Below are positions 17,807 to 26,869 of a stretch of 50,060 nucleotides of DNA, one piece after another. The stretch is taken from positions 20,050 through 70,109 of the forward strand of contig NZ_AQUR01000076.1 of NCBI RefSeq assembly GCF_000372525.1, read 5' to 3'. Positions within the stretch are counted from its first letter, which is position 1, and every line of letters begins with the position of its first letter. The translations under genes and the position numbers were made by a program. The notes under the pieces are model-generated. The model saw only the letters and a list, made by a program, of their open reading frames with translations. It had not been told where the DNA came from and made no database searches. The DNA comes from Cupriavidus neocaledonicus. GTDB lineage: Bacteria > Pseudomonadota > Gammaproteobacteria > Burkholderiales > Burkholderiaceae.

Positions 17807-18394
17807 ATGACTGCTCTTGTGATTGCCAATGTCGTGCTGTGGATCGCCGTGCTGGCGCTGCTGTTCGGCCTGTATGCGCTGGCCCGCCAGGTCGGCATCC
17901 TCTATGAACGCGTGGCCCCGATGGGCGCGCTGGTGATCGACGCCGGCCCGCGCGTGGGCCAGCCGTTGCAGCCGTTCGCACTGCAGGACGTGCGTGGCGG
18001 CGCGGTCGCTGTGGGCGGCCCGCAAGCCGACGCCACGCTGATGTTCTTCCTGTCGCCGACCTGCCCGATCTGCAAGAAGCTGATTCCGGTGCTGAAGTCG
18101 ATCCGCGCCAGCGAACGCAGCTGGCTGCGCATCGTCCTGGCGTCTGACGGCGAGCAGCCGGAGCATCTGGCCTTCCTGAAGCAGGCCGGCCTGGGTGAAT
18201 TCGAATACGTGCTGTCGAAAGAGCTCGGCATGCACCTGCAGATCGGCAAGCTGCCGTATGGCGTGCTGCTGGACCGGCAAGGCACGCTGCGCGCCAAGGG
18301 CCTGGTCAATTCGCGCGAGCAGCTCGAAAGCCTGTTCACCGCCATGGACCTGAACGTGGCGTCGGTCCAGCAGTTCCTCGAAACCCACGCCTGA
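17807..18394 (+). CDS. mauD: MauD/AauD-type thioredoxin-like disulfide protein
   Basis: The 195-residue product starts at 17807 after a weak GAG ribosome site; a longer frame from 17717 overlaps the MauE C-terminus and is rejected. One N-terminal transmembrane helix (VIANVVLWIAVLALLFGLYA) anchors a periplasmic thioredoxin fold with the active site FFLSPTCPICKKL (Cys86 and Cys89). Its known role is to build the six or seven disulfides of the small subunit. A cis-Pro loop follows at KLPYGVLLD. It sits directly ahead of the small-subunit gene, as in characterised mau and aau clusters. Confidence 0.9.
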   Translation: MTALVIANVVLWIAVLALLFGLYALARQVGILYERVAPMGALVIDAGPRVGQPLQPFALQDVRGGAVAVGGPQADATLMFFLSPTCPICKKLIPVLKSIRASERSWLRIVLASDGEQPEHLAFLKQAGLGEFEYVLSKELGMHLQIGKLPYGVLLDRQGTLRAKGLVNSREQLESLFTAMDLNVASVQQFLETHA

Positions 18395-18412
18395 GCGCAA
18401 GGAGAACGTGTG

Positions 18413-18928
18413 ATGTGGTTCGACAACCTCTTCGAGCGCCAGGCGCGCCGGGCCGCGCAGCGTGTCGGCCGCCGCAGCGTGCTGTCCACGCTGGGCAAGG
18501 CCATGGTCGGCGGCATGGTGCTGCCGGTGCTTCCCTTCGACCGCAGCGCCCATGCCGCCGCCGCGCACGGCGCCCGCACCGGCAAGCCGGCCGACGAGAC
18601 CGCGTGCGACTACTGGAAATACTGCGCAGTCGACGGCTTCCTGTGCTCTTGCTGCGGCGGCACCTCGACCACGTGTCCGCCCGGCACCGAACCGTCGAAA
18701 GTGTCGTGGGTCGGCACCTGCCGCAACCCCGCTGACGGCAAGGACTACATGGTCAGCTACAACGACTGCTGCGGCAAAACCACCTGCGGCCGCTGCGAAT
18801 GCAATACCAACGAGCGCGAGCGCCCGGGCTACAAGCTCGGCGTTCACAACGACGTCAACTGGTGCATGAGCAACACCAGCACGATGTTCCACTGCACCAC
18901 CTCGATCATTCTGGGAGTTCAGGAATGA
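18413..18928 (+). CDS. aauA: Amine dehydrogenase small (beta) subunit with TTQ cofactor
   Basis: The 171-residue precursor has a long twin-arginine leader (RVGRRSVLSTLGKAMVGG), as in MauA, so it is exported folded through Tat. The mature part carries about 14 cysteines. The two tryptophans that become tryptophan tryptophylquinone are W99 (KVSWVGTC) and W150 (NDVNWCMS). The acidic residue of YNDCCG (D118) matches the active-site Asp of MADH. AAGGAGA precedes the ATG; a GTG one codon earlier is an alternative. The stop overlaps the next cytochrome gene by ATGA. No mauG is seen in the window, so TTQ formation must use a gene elsewhere or another route. Confidence 0.93.
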   Translation: MWFDNLFERQARRAAQRVGRRSVLSTLGKAMVGGMVLPVLPFDRSAHAAAAHGARTGKPADETACDYWKYCAVDGFLCSCCGGTSTTCPPGTEPSKVSWVGTCRNPADGKDYMVSYNDCCGKTTCGRCECNTNERERPGYKLGVHNDVNWCMSNTSTMFHCTTSIILGVQE

Positions 18929-19374
18929 AGCCGTCGCTGCTGATCGCCGCCGCGGGTGCGGCACTGCTGGCCAACCTGCCCGCCGCCGCGGCCGACCTTG
19001 CCGCGCAAGGCAAGGACCTGTTCGCCGCCAATTGCGCGGCTTGCCACAACGCCGACGCGTCCGGCATTGCCGGGGTCGCGCCGCCGCTGGCCAATGCGCT
19101 GCGCGAGCGGTTGCGCGGGCCGGCCGGCCAGGCCTACCTCGCCAACGTGCTGGTGCATGGACTGGCAGGGCCCATCGAATCGCAGGGGCAGTCCTTCAAC
19201 GGCGTCATGCCGCCCTTTGCCGCGCTCCCGGACACCTCGCTGCTGGCGGTGATGGCGTGGCTCAACGCGCAGAACGGGCAGCCCGGGTCCGTCGGCGGCG
19301 CCGAGGCGCTGGCCGCGGCGCGTGCCGAGCGCAAGACCCCCGGTGCCGTGCGCAAGCTGCGCGAGGCACGCTGA
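18925..19374 (+). CDS. Monohaem c-type cytochrome of the amine dehydrogenase operon
   Basis: The 149-residue protein has a signal peptide ending near AAAADL and a single haem motif CAACH (37-41). NGVMPPF carries the likely distal ligand Met95. Class I cytochromes of this kind accept electrons from amine dehydrogenase or its copper protein partner and pass them to the terminal oxidase. The start overlaps the small-subunit stop by four bases, so it is translationally coupled. The C-terminal 40 residues (LAAARAERKTPGAVRKLRE) form a basic helical tail not seen in simple class I cytochromes. Confidence 0.88.
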   Translation: MKPSLLIAAAGAALLANLPAAAADLAAQGKDLFAANCAACHNADASGIAGVAPPLANALRERLRGPAGQAYLANVLVHGLAGPIESQGQSFNGVMPPFAALPDTSLLAVMAWLNAQNGQPGSVGGAEALAAARAERKTPGAVRKLREAR

Positions 19375-19375
19375 C

Positions 19376-19801
19376 ATGGCCCGCGCCGCGCCGCGCCGCG
19401 TCGCGCGAGTCGCCGCTACCCTGGCCTGCTGCCTGGTTGCCGCAGCGGCGCATGCCGAGGGCAGGCTGCAGCGCGGCCAGGCCAGCTACATGCTGCACTG
19501 CTCGGGCTGCCACCTGCCGGATGGCTCGGGCAAGCCCGCCGCCGGCATTCCCGACATGCGCCTCACCGTGCCGCAGCTGCTGCGCTCCGCCGCGGGCCGC
19601 GCGTACCTGGTGCAGGTGCCCGGCACGTCCGGCTCGGACCTGACCGACGTCCAGATCGCCGAGCTGATGAACTGGATGCTGCCCGCGCTGACCGCGCAGC
19701 GCGACGCGGCGCCTTACACGCCGCAGGAAGTGACCCGCTACCGCAACGACCGGCTCGACGATGTCGCCGCGCACCGCGCCGCGATCCTGCCAGGCCGCTG
19801 A
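19376..19801 (+). CDS. Second monohaem c-type cytochrome of the amine dehydrogenase operon
   Basis: The 141-residue protein starts one base after the previous stop. A signal peptide ends near AAAHAEG and one haem motif CSGCH (42-46) follows. Downstream, PAAGIPDMRLTV and ELMNWMLP offer candidate axial methionines. It is shorter and different from the preceding cytochrome, so the two probably act in series or as a pair. Operon position implies electron transfer from amine dehydrogenase. No azurin or amicyanin gene is present in this stretch, which makes the cytochromes the likely acceptors; this is inference. Confidence 0.85.
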   Translation: MARAAPRRVARVAATLACCLVAAAAHAEGRLQRGQASYMLHCSGCHLPDGSGKPAAGIPDMRLTVPQLLRSAAGRAYLVQVPGTSGSDLTDVQIAELMNWMLPALTAQRDAAPYTPQEVTRYRNDRLDDVAAHRAAILPGR

Positions 19802-19843
19802 ACCCGAAACCGCCATACAAACAACGATCCGACGAGGAGACCC

Positions 19844-21343
19844 ATGAACATCCGCACCGACCTGCTTCTGCCCGCTACCCGCGCCTTCCTGCAACGCCCC
19901 AAACGCATGCTGATCGGCGGCCAGTGGGTTGCCGCGGCGGATGGCGCCGTCTTCGTCAGCGAAGACCCCGCCACCGAATCGCCGCTGGCCGAGGTGCCTG
20001 CCGGCAAGTCCGCCGACATCGACGCCGCCGTGCAGGCCGCGCGCCATGCCTTCGCACAGGGGCCGTGGGCCGCGATGCGCCCGTCCGATCGCGAACGGCT
20101 GCTGTTGCGCCTGGCCGACCTGGTCGAGGCCAATGCCGACGAACTGGCGCAGATCGAAGCGCTCGACAACGGCAAGCCGGCCAGCATGGCGCGCGCCGTC
20201 GACGTGGCCACCGCCGCCAGCTTCCTGCGCTACATGGGCGGCTGGGCGACCAAGCTGCACGGCGAGAGCCTGGACGTGTCGGTGCCGCTGGTGCGCGAGC
20301 GCGAGTTCGTCACCTTCACCCGCCAGGAGGCGGTGGGCGTGGTCGGCGCCATCATCCCGTGGAACTTCCCGCTGCTGATGGCGGCGTGGAAGCTCGGTCC
20401 GGCGCTGGCGTCCGGCTGCACGGTCGTGCTCAAGCCGGCCGAGGAAACGCCACTGTCCGCGCTGCGCCTGGGCGAGCTGATCGTCGAAGCCGGCTATCCC
20501 GCCGGCGTGGTCAATATCGTCACGGGCGGCGGCGCGGACTGCGGCGCGGCGCTGGTGGCGCACCCGGACGTCGACAAGGTAACCTTCACCGGCTCGACCG
20601 AGGTCGGCAAGCGGGTCGGCACCGCCGCCATGCAGCGGCTGGCGCGCGTCACGCTGGAACTGGGCGGCAAGTCGCCGGTGATCATGCTCGACGACATGTC
20701 GCCCGAGGCCGCCGCGGCCGGCGCGGCGCAGGCCATCTTCTTCAACCAGGGGCAAGTCTGCACCGCGGGTTCGCGGCTGTACCTGCCGCGCCGGCATTTC
20801 GACGCCACGGTGGAGGCGCTCGCCGGCATCGCCAACGGCTTCCGGCTGGGCGCGGGCATCGAGCCCGATACCACCATGGGGCCGCTGGTCTCGGCACGCC
20901 AGCGCCAGCGCGTGGCCGGCTATGTGCAGGCCGGCGTGGAGGACGGCGCGACGCTCGTATGCGGCGGCCCGGCGGACACTTCGCGCGGACACTTCTTCCG
21001 TCCGACCGTGCTTGCCGGCGCGCCGGACAGCGCCAGCGTGGTGCAGGAGGAAATCTTCGGGCCGGTCGTGGTGGCCCTGCCCTACGACGAGATCGACGAG
21101 GTGGTCGGCCGCGCCAACGGCACACCGTTCGGGCTGGCGGCATCGGTGTGGTCGAACGACCTGTCGCGCGTGCACCGGCTGGTGCCGCGCATCAAGGCCG
21201 GCACGGTATGGGTCAACTGCCATAACCTGCTCGACAACGCCATGCCGTTCGGCGGCTTCAAGCAATCGGGGATCGGACGGGAGATGGGCCGCGCCGTGTT
21301 CGAACACTACACCGAGACCAAGTCGGTGATGATCGCGGTCTGA
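19844..21343 (+). CDS. NAD(P)-dependent aldehyde dehydrogenase (phenylacetaldehyde-type)
   Basis: The 499-residue enzyme starts after GAGGAG. It shows the Rossmann and catalytic motifs of the ALDH superfamily: GAIIPWNFPLLMAAWKLGPA, FTGSTEVGKRV, LELGGKSPVIMLDD with the general base Glu272, and FFNQGQVCTAGSRL with the nucleophile Cys306. The C-terminal oligomerisation motif PFGGFKQSGIGREMG is intact. Its place after the amine dehydrogenase and cytochrome genes says it oxidises the aldehyde made by that enzyme, probably phenylacetaldehyde or a relative, to the acid in the cytoplasm. The exact aldehyde is inferred. Confidence 0.92.
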   Translation: MNIRTDLLLPATRAFLQRPKRMLIGGQWVAAADGAVFVSEDPATESPLAEVPAGKSADIDAAVQAARHAFAQGPWAAMRPSDRERLLLRLADLVEANADELAQIEALDNGKPASMARAVDVATAASFLRYMGGWATKLHGESLDVSVPLVREREFVTFTRQEAVGVVGAIIPWNFPLLMAAWKLGPALASGCTVVLKPAEETPLSALRLGELIVEAGYPAGVVNIVTGGGADCGAALVAHPDVDKVTFTGSTEVGKRVGTAAMQRLARVTLELGGKSPVIMLDDMSPEAAAAGAAQAIFFNQGQVCTAGSRLYLPRRHFDATVEALAGIANGFRLGAGIEPDTTMGPLVSARQRQRVAGYVQAGVEDGATLVCGGPADTSRGHFFRPTVLAGAPDSASVVQEEIFGPVVVALPYDEIDEVVGRANGTPFGLAASVWSNDLSRVHRLVPRIKAGTVWVNCHNLLDNAMPFGGFKQSGIGREMGRAVFEHYTETKSVMIAV

Positions 21344-21360
21344 GCCGCGGATCGGCCGCA

Positions 21361-23013
21361 ATGAGTACGACCATGAAGACGACCTCTCCCTCCCCCGACG
21401 CCGCTGCTGTCTTGCAGTCGGGCCGCCGCCGATGGCTCGGCCGCTTGGCCGGCACCGCCCTGACCACGGCCGCGGCCGGCGCCGCGCTGGCGCGCCCCGC
21501 CGCTGCCGCAAGCCCCGGCGTCGATGCGGCAAGCCTGGTGGCAGGCGGCGCGCCCGACGCGATCGTGATGATGCCGGCCTGGAAACTGTCGCGCGAGATC
21601 CATGCGCGCCGCGTCTCGTGCCGCGAGGTCATGGCCGCTTACCTGACGCATATCGACCGCGTCAACCCGGCTTCCAACGCCATCGTCGCGCTGCGCGAGC
21701 GCGACGTGCTGCTGCGGGAAGCCGAGGCCGCCGACCAGGCGCTGGCTGCCGGCAAGTCGGCCGGCTGGATGCACGGCATGCCGCAGGCGCCCAAGGATCT
21801 GGCGCTGACGCGCGGCATCCGCACCACTTTCGGCTCGCCGATCTTCAAGGACAACGTTCCAGCGTCCGACGCAATCATCGTCGAGCGCGTGCGCAAGGCC
21901 GGCGCCATCCTGGTCGGCAAGACCAATACGCCGGAGTTCGGGCTGGGCTCGCAGACCTTCAACCCGGTCTATGGCGCCACCCGCAACCCCTATGACGCCA
22001 CCCGTTGCGCCGGCGGCAGCAGCGGCGGCGCGGCCGCGGCGCTGGCGCTGCGGATGCTGCCGGTGGCCGACGGCAGCGACTTCGGCGGTTCGCTGCGCAA
22101 TCCGGCCGGCTATTGCAATGTGTATGGCTTCCGCCCTTCCATGGGCCGGGTACCCTATGGCCCGACCGCCGAGGTCTTCCTGCAGCAACTCGGCTACGAA
22201 GGTCCGATGGGTCGCACCGTCGCCGACGTCGCGTTGCTGCTGGCCACGCAGTCGGGACCCGATCCGCGTACCCCGCTGGCGCTCGCGCGCGACGAGGTGC
22301 TGGCCGGGCTCACGCCAGACAACGTGATGGCCACGCTGCACGCCAACCTGAAAGGCAAACGCGTGGCGTGGCTCGGCAACTGGGACGGGTACCTGCCGAT
22401 GGAAGACGGCATCCTGCCGCTGTGCGAAGAGGCGCTGCAGGCGTTTCCGGCCTTCGGCGTATCGGTCGAGGCGATCAGGCCGCCCTTCGCGCCGGAACGC
22501 CTGTGGAAGACCTGGCTGGTGCACCGGCATTTCCTGGTCGGCAACGGCATGCTGCCGTTCTATCGCGACCCGGCCAAGCGCGCCCTGCTCAAGCCCGAAG
22601 CGGTGTGGGAAATCGAAGGCGCGCTCAGGCTCGATGCCGCCGACATCTATGCCGCCAGCGCCGAGCGCAGCGCCTGGGCACAGGCGCTGCAGCAGGTCTT
22701 CGCCAACCATGACTTCATCGCGGTGCCAACCGCGCAGGTATTCCCGTTCGACGTGCGCGAGCCGTGGCCGAAGCAGATTGCCGGCCGGCAGATGGACACC
22801 TATCACCGCTGGATGGAAGTGGTTTTCCCGTGGACGCTGTCGGGTTGCCCGGTGATCAGCGTGCCGGTGGGCTTCAGCCACGACGGCTTGCCGATGGGCC
22901 TGCAGCTGATCGGCCGTCCGCGCGACGACCTGGGCGTGCTGCGGCTGGCGCGCGCCTACGAGCAGGAACGCGACTGGGTGGGCCGCCACCTGCCGCGCGC
23001 GATGATGGCCTAG
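21361..23013 (+). CDS. Amidase-signature hydrolase with twin-arginine-like leader
   Basis: The 550-residue protein has an N-terminal GRRRWLGRLAGTALTTAAAG segment that looks like a Tat signal, so it may act in the periplasm. The amidase-signature triad is complete: Lys145 in QAPKDLAL, the cis-Ser in GGSSGG (220-221) and the nucleophile Ser244 in GSDFGGSLRNPA. The gene starts 17 bases after the aldehyde dehydrogenase and is probably in the same operon. A second ATG at 21373 is possible. It may hydrolyse an amide related to the amine or its acid; the substrate is unknown. It is unrelated in detail to the scrambled amidase at 12240-13676. Confidence 0.88.
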   Translation: MSTTMKTTSPSPDAAAVLQSGRRRWLGRLAGTALTTAAAGAALARPAAAASPGVDAASLVAGGAPDAIVMMPAWKLSREIHARRVSCREVMAAYLTHIDRVNPASNAIVALRERDVLLREAEAADQALAAGKSAGWMHGMPQAPKDLALTRGIRTTFGSPIFKDNVPASDAIIVERVRKAGAILVGKTNTPEFGLGSQTFNPVYGATRNPYDATRCAGGSSGGAAAALALRMLPVADGSDFGGSLRNPAGYCNVYGFRPSMGRVPYGPTAEVFLQQLGYEGPMGRTVADVALLLATQSGPDPRTPLALARDEVLAGLTPDNVMATLHANLKGKRVAWLGNWDGYLPMEDGILPLCEEALQAFPAFGVSVEAIRPPFAPERLWKTWLVHRHFLVGNGMLPFYRDPAKRALLKPEAVWEIEGALRLDAADIYAASAERSAWAQALQQVFANHDFIAVPTAQVFPFDVREPWPKQIAGRQMDTYHRWMEVVFPWTLSGCPVISVPVGFSHDGLPMGLQLIGRPRDDLGVLRLARAYEQERDWVGRHLPRAMMA

Positions 23014-24053
23014 GCCGTGCCGCGGCGCCGTGCCAGCGTCTGCGACGGCAGTTCGCCGAAGAAGGCGCGGTATTGCGCCGCGAAACGCGGTAGATGATGA
23101 AAGCCGAACCGCGCCGCCACGGCGCCGACCGGCTCCGCCGGGCCGGCGCGCAGCGCCAGGCGCACGCCGTTCATGCGCACCGCACGCACGAAGTCCAGCG
23201 GCGCCAGGCCGGTGACTTCGTTGAAGCTGTATTGCAGCGTGCGGCGCGACACGCCCAGGCGCTCGCACAGCGCCAGGACGCTCCAGCCGTGGTCCGGCGC
23301 GGTACGCACCAGCGCATAGGCATCGGCCACCAGCTGGCGGCGCGCCCCTGCCGTTGGCAGCGGTTCGCGCGAGCGGTCGTCGTCCGCGGTCAGCGCGGTC
23401 GCGGCGGCCAGCAGCAAGGCGTCACGCATCGCGCTCTCCACGAAGCGGTTGCTGAACACCTCCGCTTCGATGGCCGCGGTCGCCAGCACCGACAGCAACG
23501 CGGCGCGCAGTTCATTGCCGACCGCCGGCCGCAGCTGGCGCACGCCGGCCAGCTGGTCAAGGCGGCGTGGTTCGCCGCTCGCCAGCGCGACGGCGCGGTC
23601 CAGCGCCGGCAGCGGCATGGTCAGTCCGGTCAGGTCAAGTTCGCGTGGGGTGCGCATCGCCAGCGCCTGGCCGTTGCCTGCGCACAGGAGCGAATATCCG
23701 TGCATGCGATATCCGTGGAACCAGCCATCCTCGCATTGCACATGCGGCAAGGCGAGCGAGACATAGCCTCGCGCCGCTTCCCCCTCTTCCAGCAGCGCCT
23801 GCGTAGTCTGTTCGCGAAACACGTGGACATCGCCGTAAGTGACCTGCGAGACCTCGGCCCGGAACACACCGGGCGTCAGCTGCTGGTAGCGCTGCTGCCA
23901 GCCGTTCAGTTCGGCGGCGGCTGCCTGCGCCTCATCGGCAATGACATGACGCAGCGTCCGCGGCGCGGGCGCGGCCCCGGACAGGGCAGCAGACATGGCA
24001 GCGGGCGGGTCGGTCGGAGGCGGTTGGTTCTGGGGCATGGATGCGCTTGCCAT
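23010..24053 (-). CDS. AraC-family transcriptional regulator
   Basis: The stop overlaps the amidase stop on the opposite strand, so the genes converge. The C-terminal HTH_18 domain carries two helix-turn-helix units: LALCERLGVSRRTLQYSFNE and VGAVAARFGFHHLPRFAAQY, with FFGELPSQTL at the end. The N-terminal 200 residues resemble the sensor part of FeaR/EutR-like regulators that control amine and aldehyde catabolism. The start is uncertain: 24053 and 23996 both lack a clear ribosome site, and the open frame reaches 24305. Context suggests it activates the amine dehydrogenase operon. Confidence 0.8.
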   Translation of the reverse strand: MASASMPQNQPPPTDPPAAMSAALSGAAPAPRTLRHVIADEAQAAAAELNGWQQRYQQLTPGVFRAEVSQVTYGDVHVFREQTTQALLEEGEAARGYVSLALPHVQCEDGWFHGYRMHGYSLLCAGNGQALAMRTPRELDLTGLTMPLPALDRAVALASGEPRRLDQLAGVRQLRPAVGNELRAALLSVLATAAIEAEVFSNRFVESAMRDALLLAAATALTADDDRSREPLPTAGARRQLVADAYALVRTAPDHGWSVLALCERLGVSRRTLQYSFNEVTGLAPLDFVRAVRMNGVRLALRAGPAEPVGAVAARFGFHHLPRFAAQYRAFFGELPSQTLARRRGTA

Positions 24054-24398
24054 TTGCGCCGCGTTTGGGGCCAGACGTGGGTGTGTTTCGGGATGGCACC
24101 CGTTGTGGCGTCCCGCCGGCCGATGGAGGCAGGTCAGTGTAGCGAACGGAGGGAACCTGATGTGAGGGGGAGAACCCTGACCCCTCGTCCCATGATCCGT
24201 GCAGCACAAATTGCCGGTGCGGAAAGTAAGAACTGTCGTACGCGTCGTATAGAACGTCGTCGCTAAGGTGTTCTCGTCGCAATCGGGGAAATCGTATGAC
24301 GCCACGCTTGCGTCGGTAATCAGCTTTGGCGGGATGATAATCCCATGGACGGTGAGACCTTGTCTCTTGCGTGTCGTTCGAACTTACCCATCGGCGTT

Positions 24399-24458
24399 TA
24401 TGTGATGCAAGGTTGGGGGGATTGCCCGTATGTGATGCAAGGTTGGGGGGATTGCCCG
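24399..24458. repeat. Perfect 30-bp tandem duplication
   Basis: Two identical units, 24399-24428 and 24429-24458, each begin TATGTGATGCAAGG and end TTGGGGGGATTGCCCG without any difference. The repeat lies between the AraC gene and the KfrA-like gene, at the left edge of a module carrying a toxin-antitoxin pair and a recombinase. It could be a recombination or replication slip, an iteron-like binding site or a duplicated target. The next 145 bases to 24603 hold no supported gene. Confidence 0.9.
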
Positions 24459-24603
24459 TCGTCGTCCCTCCGCGCCTGGATCCATCGGATCGCGTTCGCC
24501 CGCTCAGTCTTTGCTGTCATCGCTGCCGTTACTGCTGTCGTTGCCTTCGTCCTGATTGCTGGGTAGCGCCGCCCCCGGCTCGTCGCCCTGTTTTTCGCCC
24601 AGC

Positions 24604-25731
<1,128 letters not shown>

Positions 25732-25760
25732 CGGCAGAACAAATGATAATGTGGTTATCA

Positions 25761-25790
25761 ATAATACTACGTAATACGTATTGTTTGTGA
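25761..25790 (-). promoter_or_regulatory. AT-rich palindromic region upstream of kfrA-like gene
   Basis: AATACGTATT (25773-25782) is a perfect 10-bp palindrome next to a second TACGTA, in the AT-rich gap directly upstream of the KfrA-like start. KfrA proteins are known to bind such repeats in their own promoters, so this is the probable autoregulatory site. Confidence 0.5.
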
Positions 25791-25807
25791 TTCTGGTGGT
25801 GAAACTT

Positions 25808-25831
25808 TAGACATAACTGCGCTTATGTCTA
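25808..25831. promoter_or_regulatory. 9-6-9 inverted repeat, dif-like architecture
   Basis: TAGACATAA (25808-25816) and TTATGTCTA (25823-25831) are exact reverse complements around the 6-bp centre CTGCGC. Extended arms (TTTAGACATAA and TTATGTCTAGT) share CATAA and TTATGTC with the dif-like site at 338-365, but the centre differs. It lies between the KfrA-like gene and the FitAB pair, 1 kb ahead of a tyrosine recombinase. It could be that recombinase's core site, a Xer-type site or an operator. Confidence 0.6.
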
Positions 25832-25920
25832 GTAATGACGACGATCCGTCCCCCGCGCAGCGGCTCGGGATTCGCCCATCCTTGTGCTAGCATTGCAGTC
25901 AGTGCAAGCAGGAGACATTT

Positions 25921-26166
25921 ATGGCGACGCTTACCATCCGAAACCTAGATGACGAGTTAAAAGCACGGCTGCGGATCGAAGCCGCCCAGCACGGGCGTTC
26001 CATGGAGGAGGAGGTGCGTGAGATTCTTCGGCGCGCACTCAGCAAACCGCCCGCCCATGGCGGCTTGGGCAGCCGTTTGCGCCAGCGCTTTGCCACGCTT
26101 TCCGATCCGGGGCTGGAATTACCGCAACGTGTGGAGCGACCTCGGTCACCGGATTTGCCGGCATGA
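25921..26166 (+). CDS. FitA-like ribbon-helix-helix antitoxin
   Basis: The 81-residue protein has the Arc/FitA pattern: MATLTIRNLDDELKARLRIE as strand and first helix, then HGRSMEEEVREILRRAL as second helix, with a flexible C-terminal tail that would wrap the toxin. AGGAGA precedes the start. The stop overlaps the toxin start by four bases. FitA binds DNA through the strand and represses its own operon together with the toxin. It sits just right of the 9-6-9 palindrome at 25808-25831, which may also serve as operator. Confidence 0.9.
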   Translation: MATLTIRNLDDELKARLRIEAAQHGRSMEEEVREILRRALSKPPAHGGLGSRLRQRFATLSDPGLELPQRVERPRSPDLPA

Positions 26167-26582
26167 TCGTGCTCGATACCAATGTCCTGTCGGAGGTGAT
26201 GCGGGCCGAGGCAGAGCCAACCGTCATCGATTGGCTCGACCGACAAGATCAGGATGCCCTTGCCATTACCGCTGTGACGGTTGCTGAACTGTTGTATGGT
26301 ATTGCGCGACTTCCCGACGGGCGCCGCAAAACTATTCTGCGGCAAGCTGCGCTACAAATGCTCGAAGAGGAATTCGCGGATCGGGTGTTGCCGTTCGACG
26401 AAGACTCCGCCGTGCACTACGCCGCGCTCGTGTCCCAGCGTGAACGCTCGGGTCGTCCAATAAGCATGGCCGATGCACAGATCGCAGCCATCTGTCGCCA
26501 CCACACCGCCGTCCTGGCCACGCGCAACGGCAAGGACTTCGAAGGGGTCGGCATTGTTTTGGCGAATCCCTGGCTCGATTGA
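26163..26582 (+). CDS. FitB/VapC-type PIN-domain toxin
   Basis: The 139-residue protein is a PIN ribonuclease. MIVLDTNVLSEVMR carries the first acidic residue Asp5; AVTVAELLYGIARLP carries Glu42; ISMADAQIAAIC carries Asp104; and LATRNGKDFEG carries Asn122 and Asp125 near the metal site. LSEVMR at the N-terminus is the FitB/StbB-group form. The active-site acids are intact, so it should cleave RNA when free of the antitoxin. It overlaps the antitoxin gene, as is usual for these pairs. The gap to the recombinase start is under 300 bases with no supported gene. Confidence 0.92.
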   Translation: MIVLDTNVLSEVMRAEAEPTVIDWLDRQDQDALAITAVTVAELLYGIARLPDGRRKTILRQAALQMLEEEFADRVLPFDEDSAVHYAALVSQRERSGRPISMADAQIAAICRHHTAVLATRNGKDFEGVGIVLANPWLD

Positions 26583-26869
26583 TGTGGGGAGAGCTGGGTC
26601 GCCATTGACGAACCGACGAACCGCCCTTGCGTGAAGGACGTTGTCGATGCGAGCACGCCGGGGGGCCTCGTAACCGAGGACGAGCTCCAGCCGCCCTAGG
26701 CGCGAAATGGTTTCACGATCACGAAATTATGTTCGCGAGGAATTCTTCGACTTCGTCATTCGCGTGTAGGGTCCAGAAATTCGGCAACGACGGCAAGGCA
26801 GCCGAAGGCGGCCCGATTCGACTACTTCCCCGCTTCGCCGCTGCTTGAAATAGATATGGCCGCGTACTT

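Noticed and set aside
19262..21532. 756-residue frame on the minus strand opposite the cytochromes and aldehyde dehydrogenase
   Set aside because: Long antisense frames are expected in high-GC DNA. Composition is Arg/His/Ala-rich with no domain, and the plus-strand genes have intact active sites.
21307..23268. 653-residue frame on the minus strand opposite the amidase
   Set aside because: Shadow frame of the amidase gene with no recognisable motif.
23094..24266. 390-residue frame on the plus strand opposite the AraC gene
   Set aside because: Shadow frame; the AraC helix-turn-helix on the other strand is clear.
24399..24458. CRISPR array
   Set aside because: The two 30-bp units are directly adjacent with no spacer and there are no cas genes, so this is a tandem duplication.
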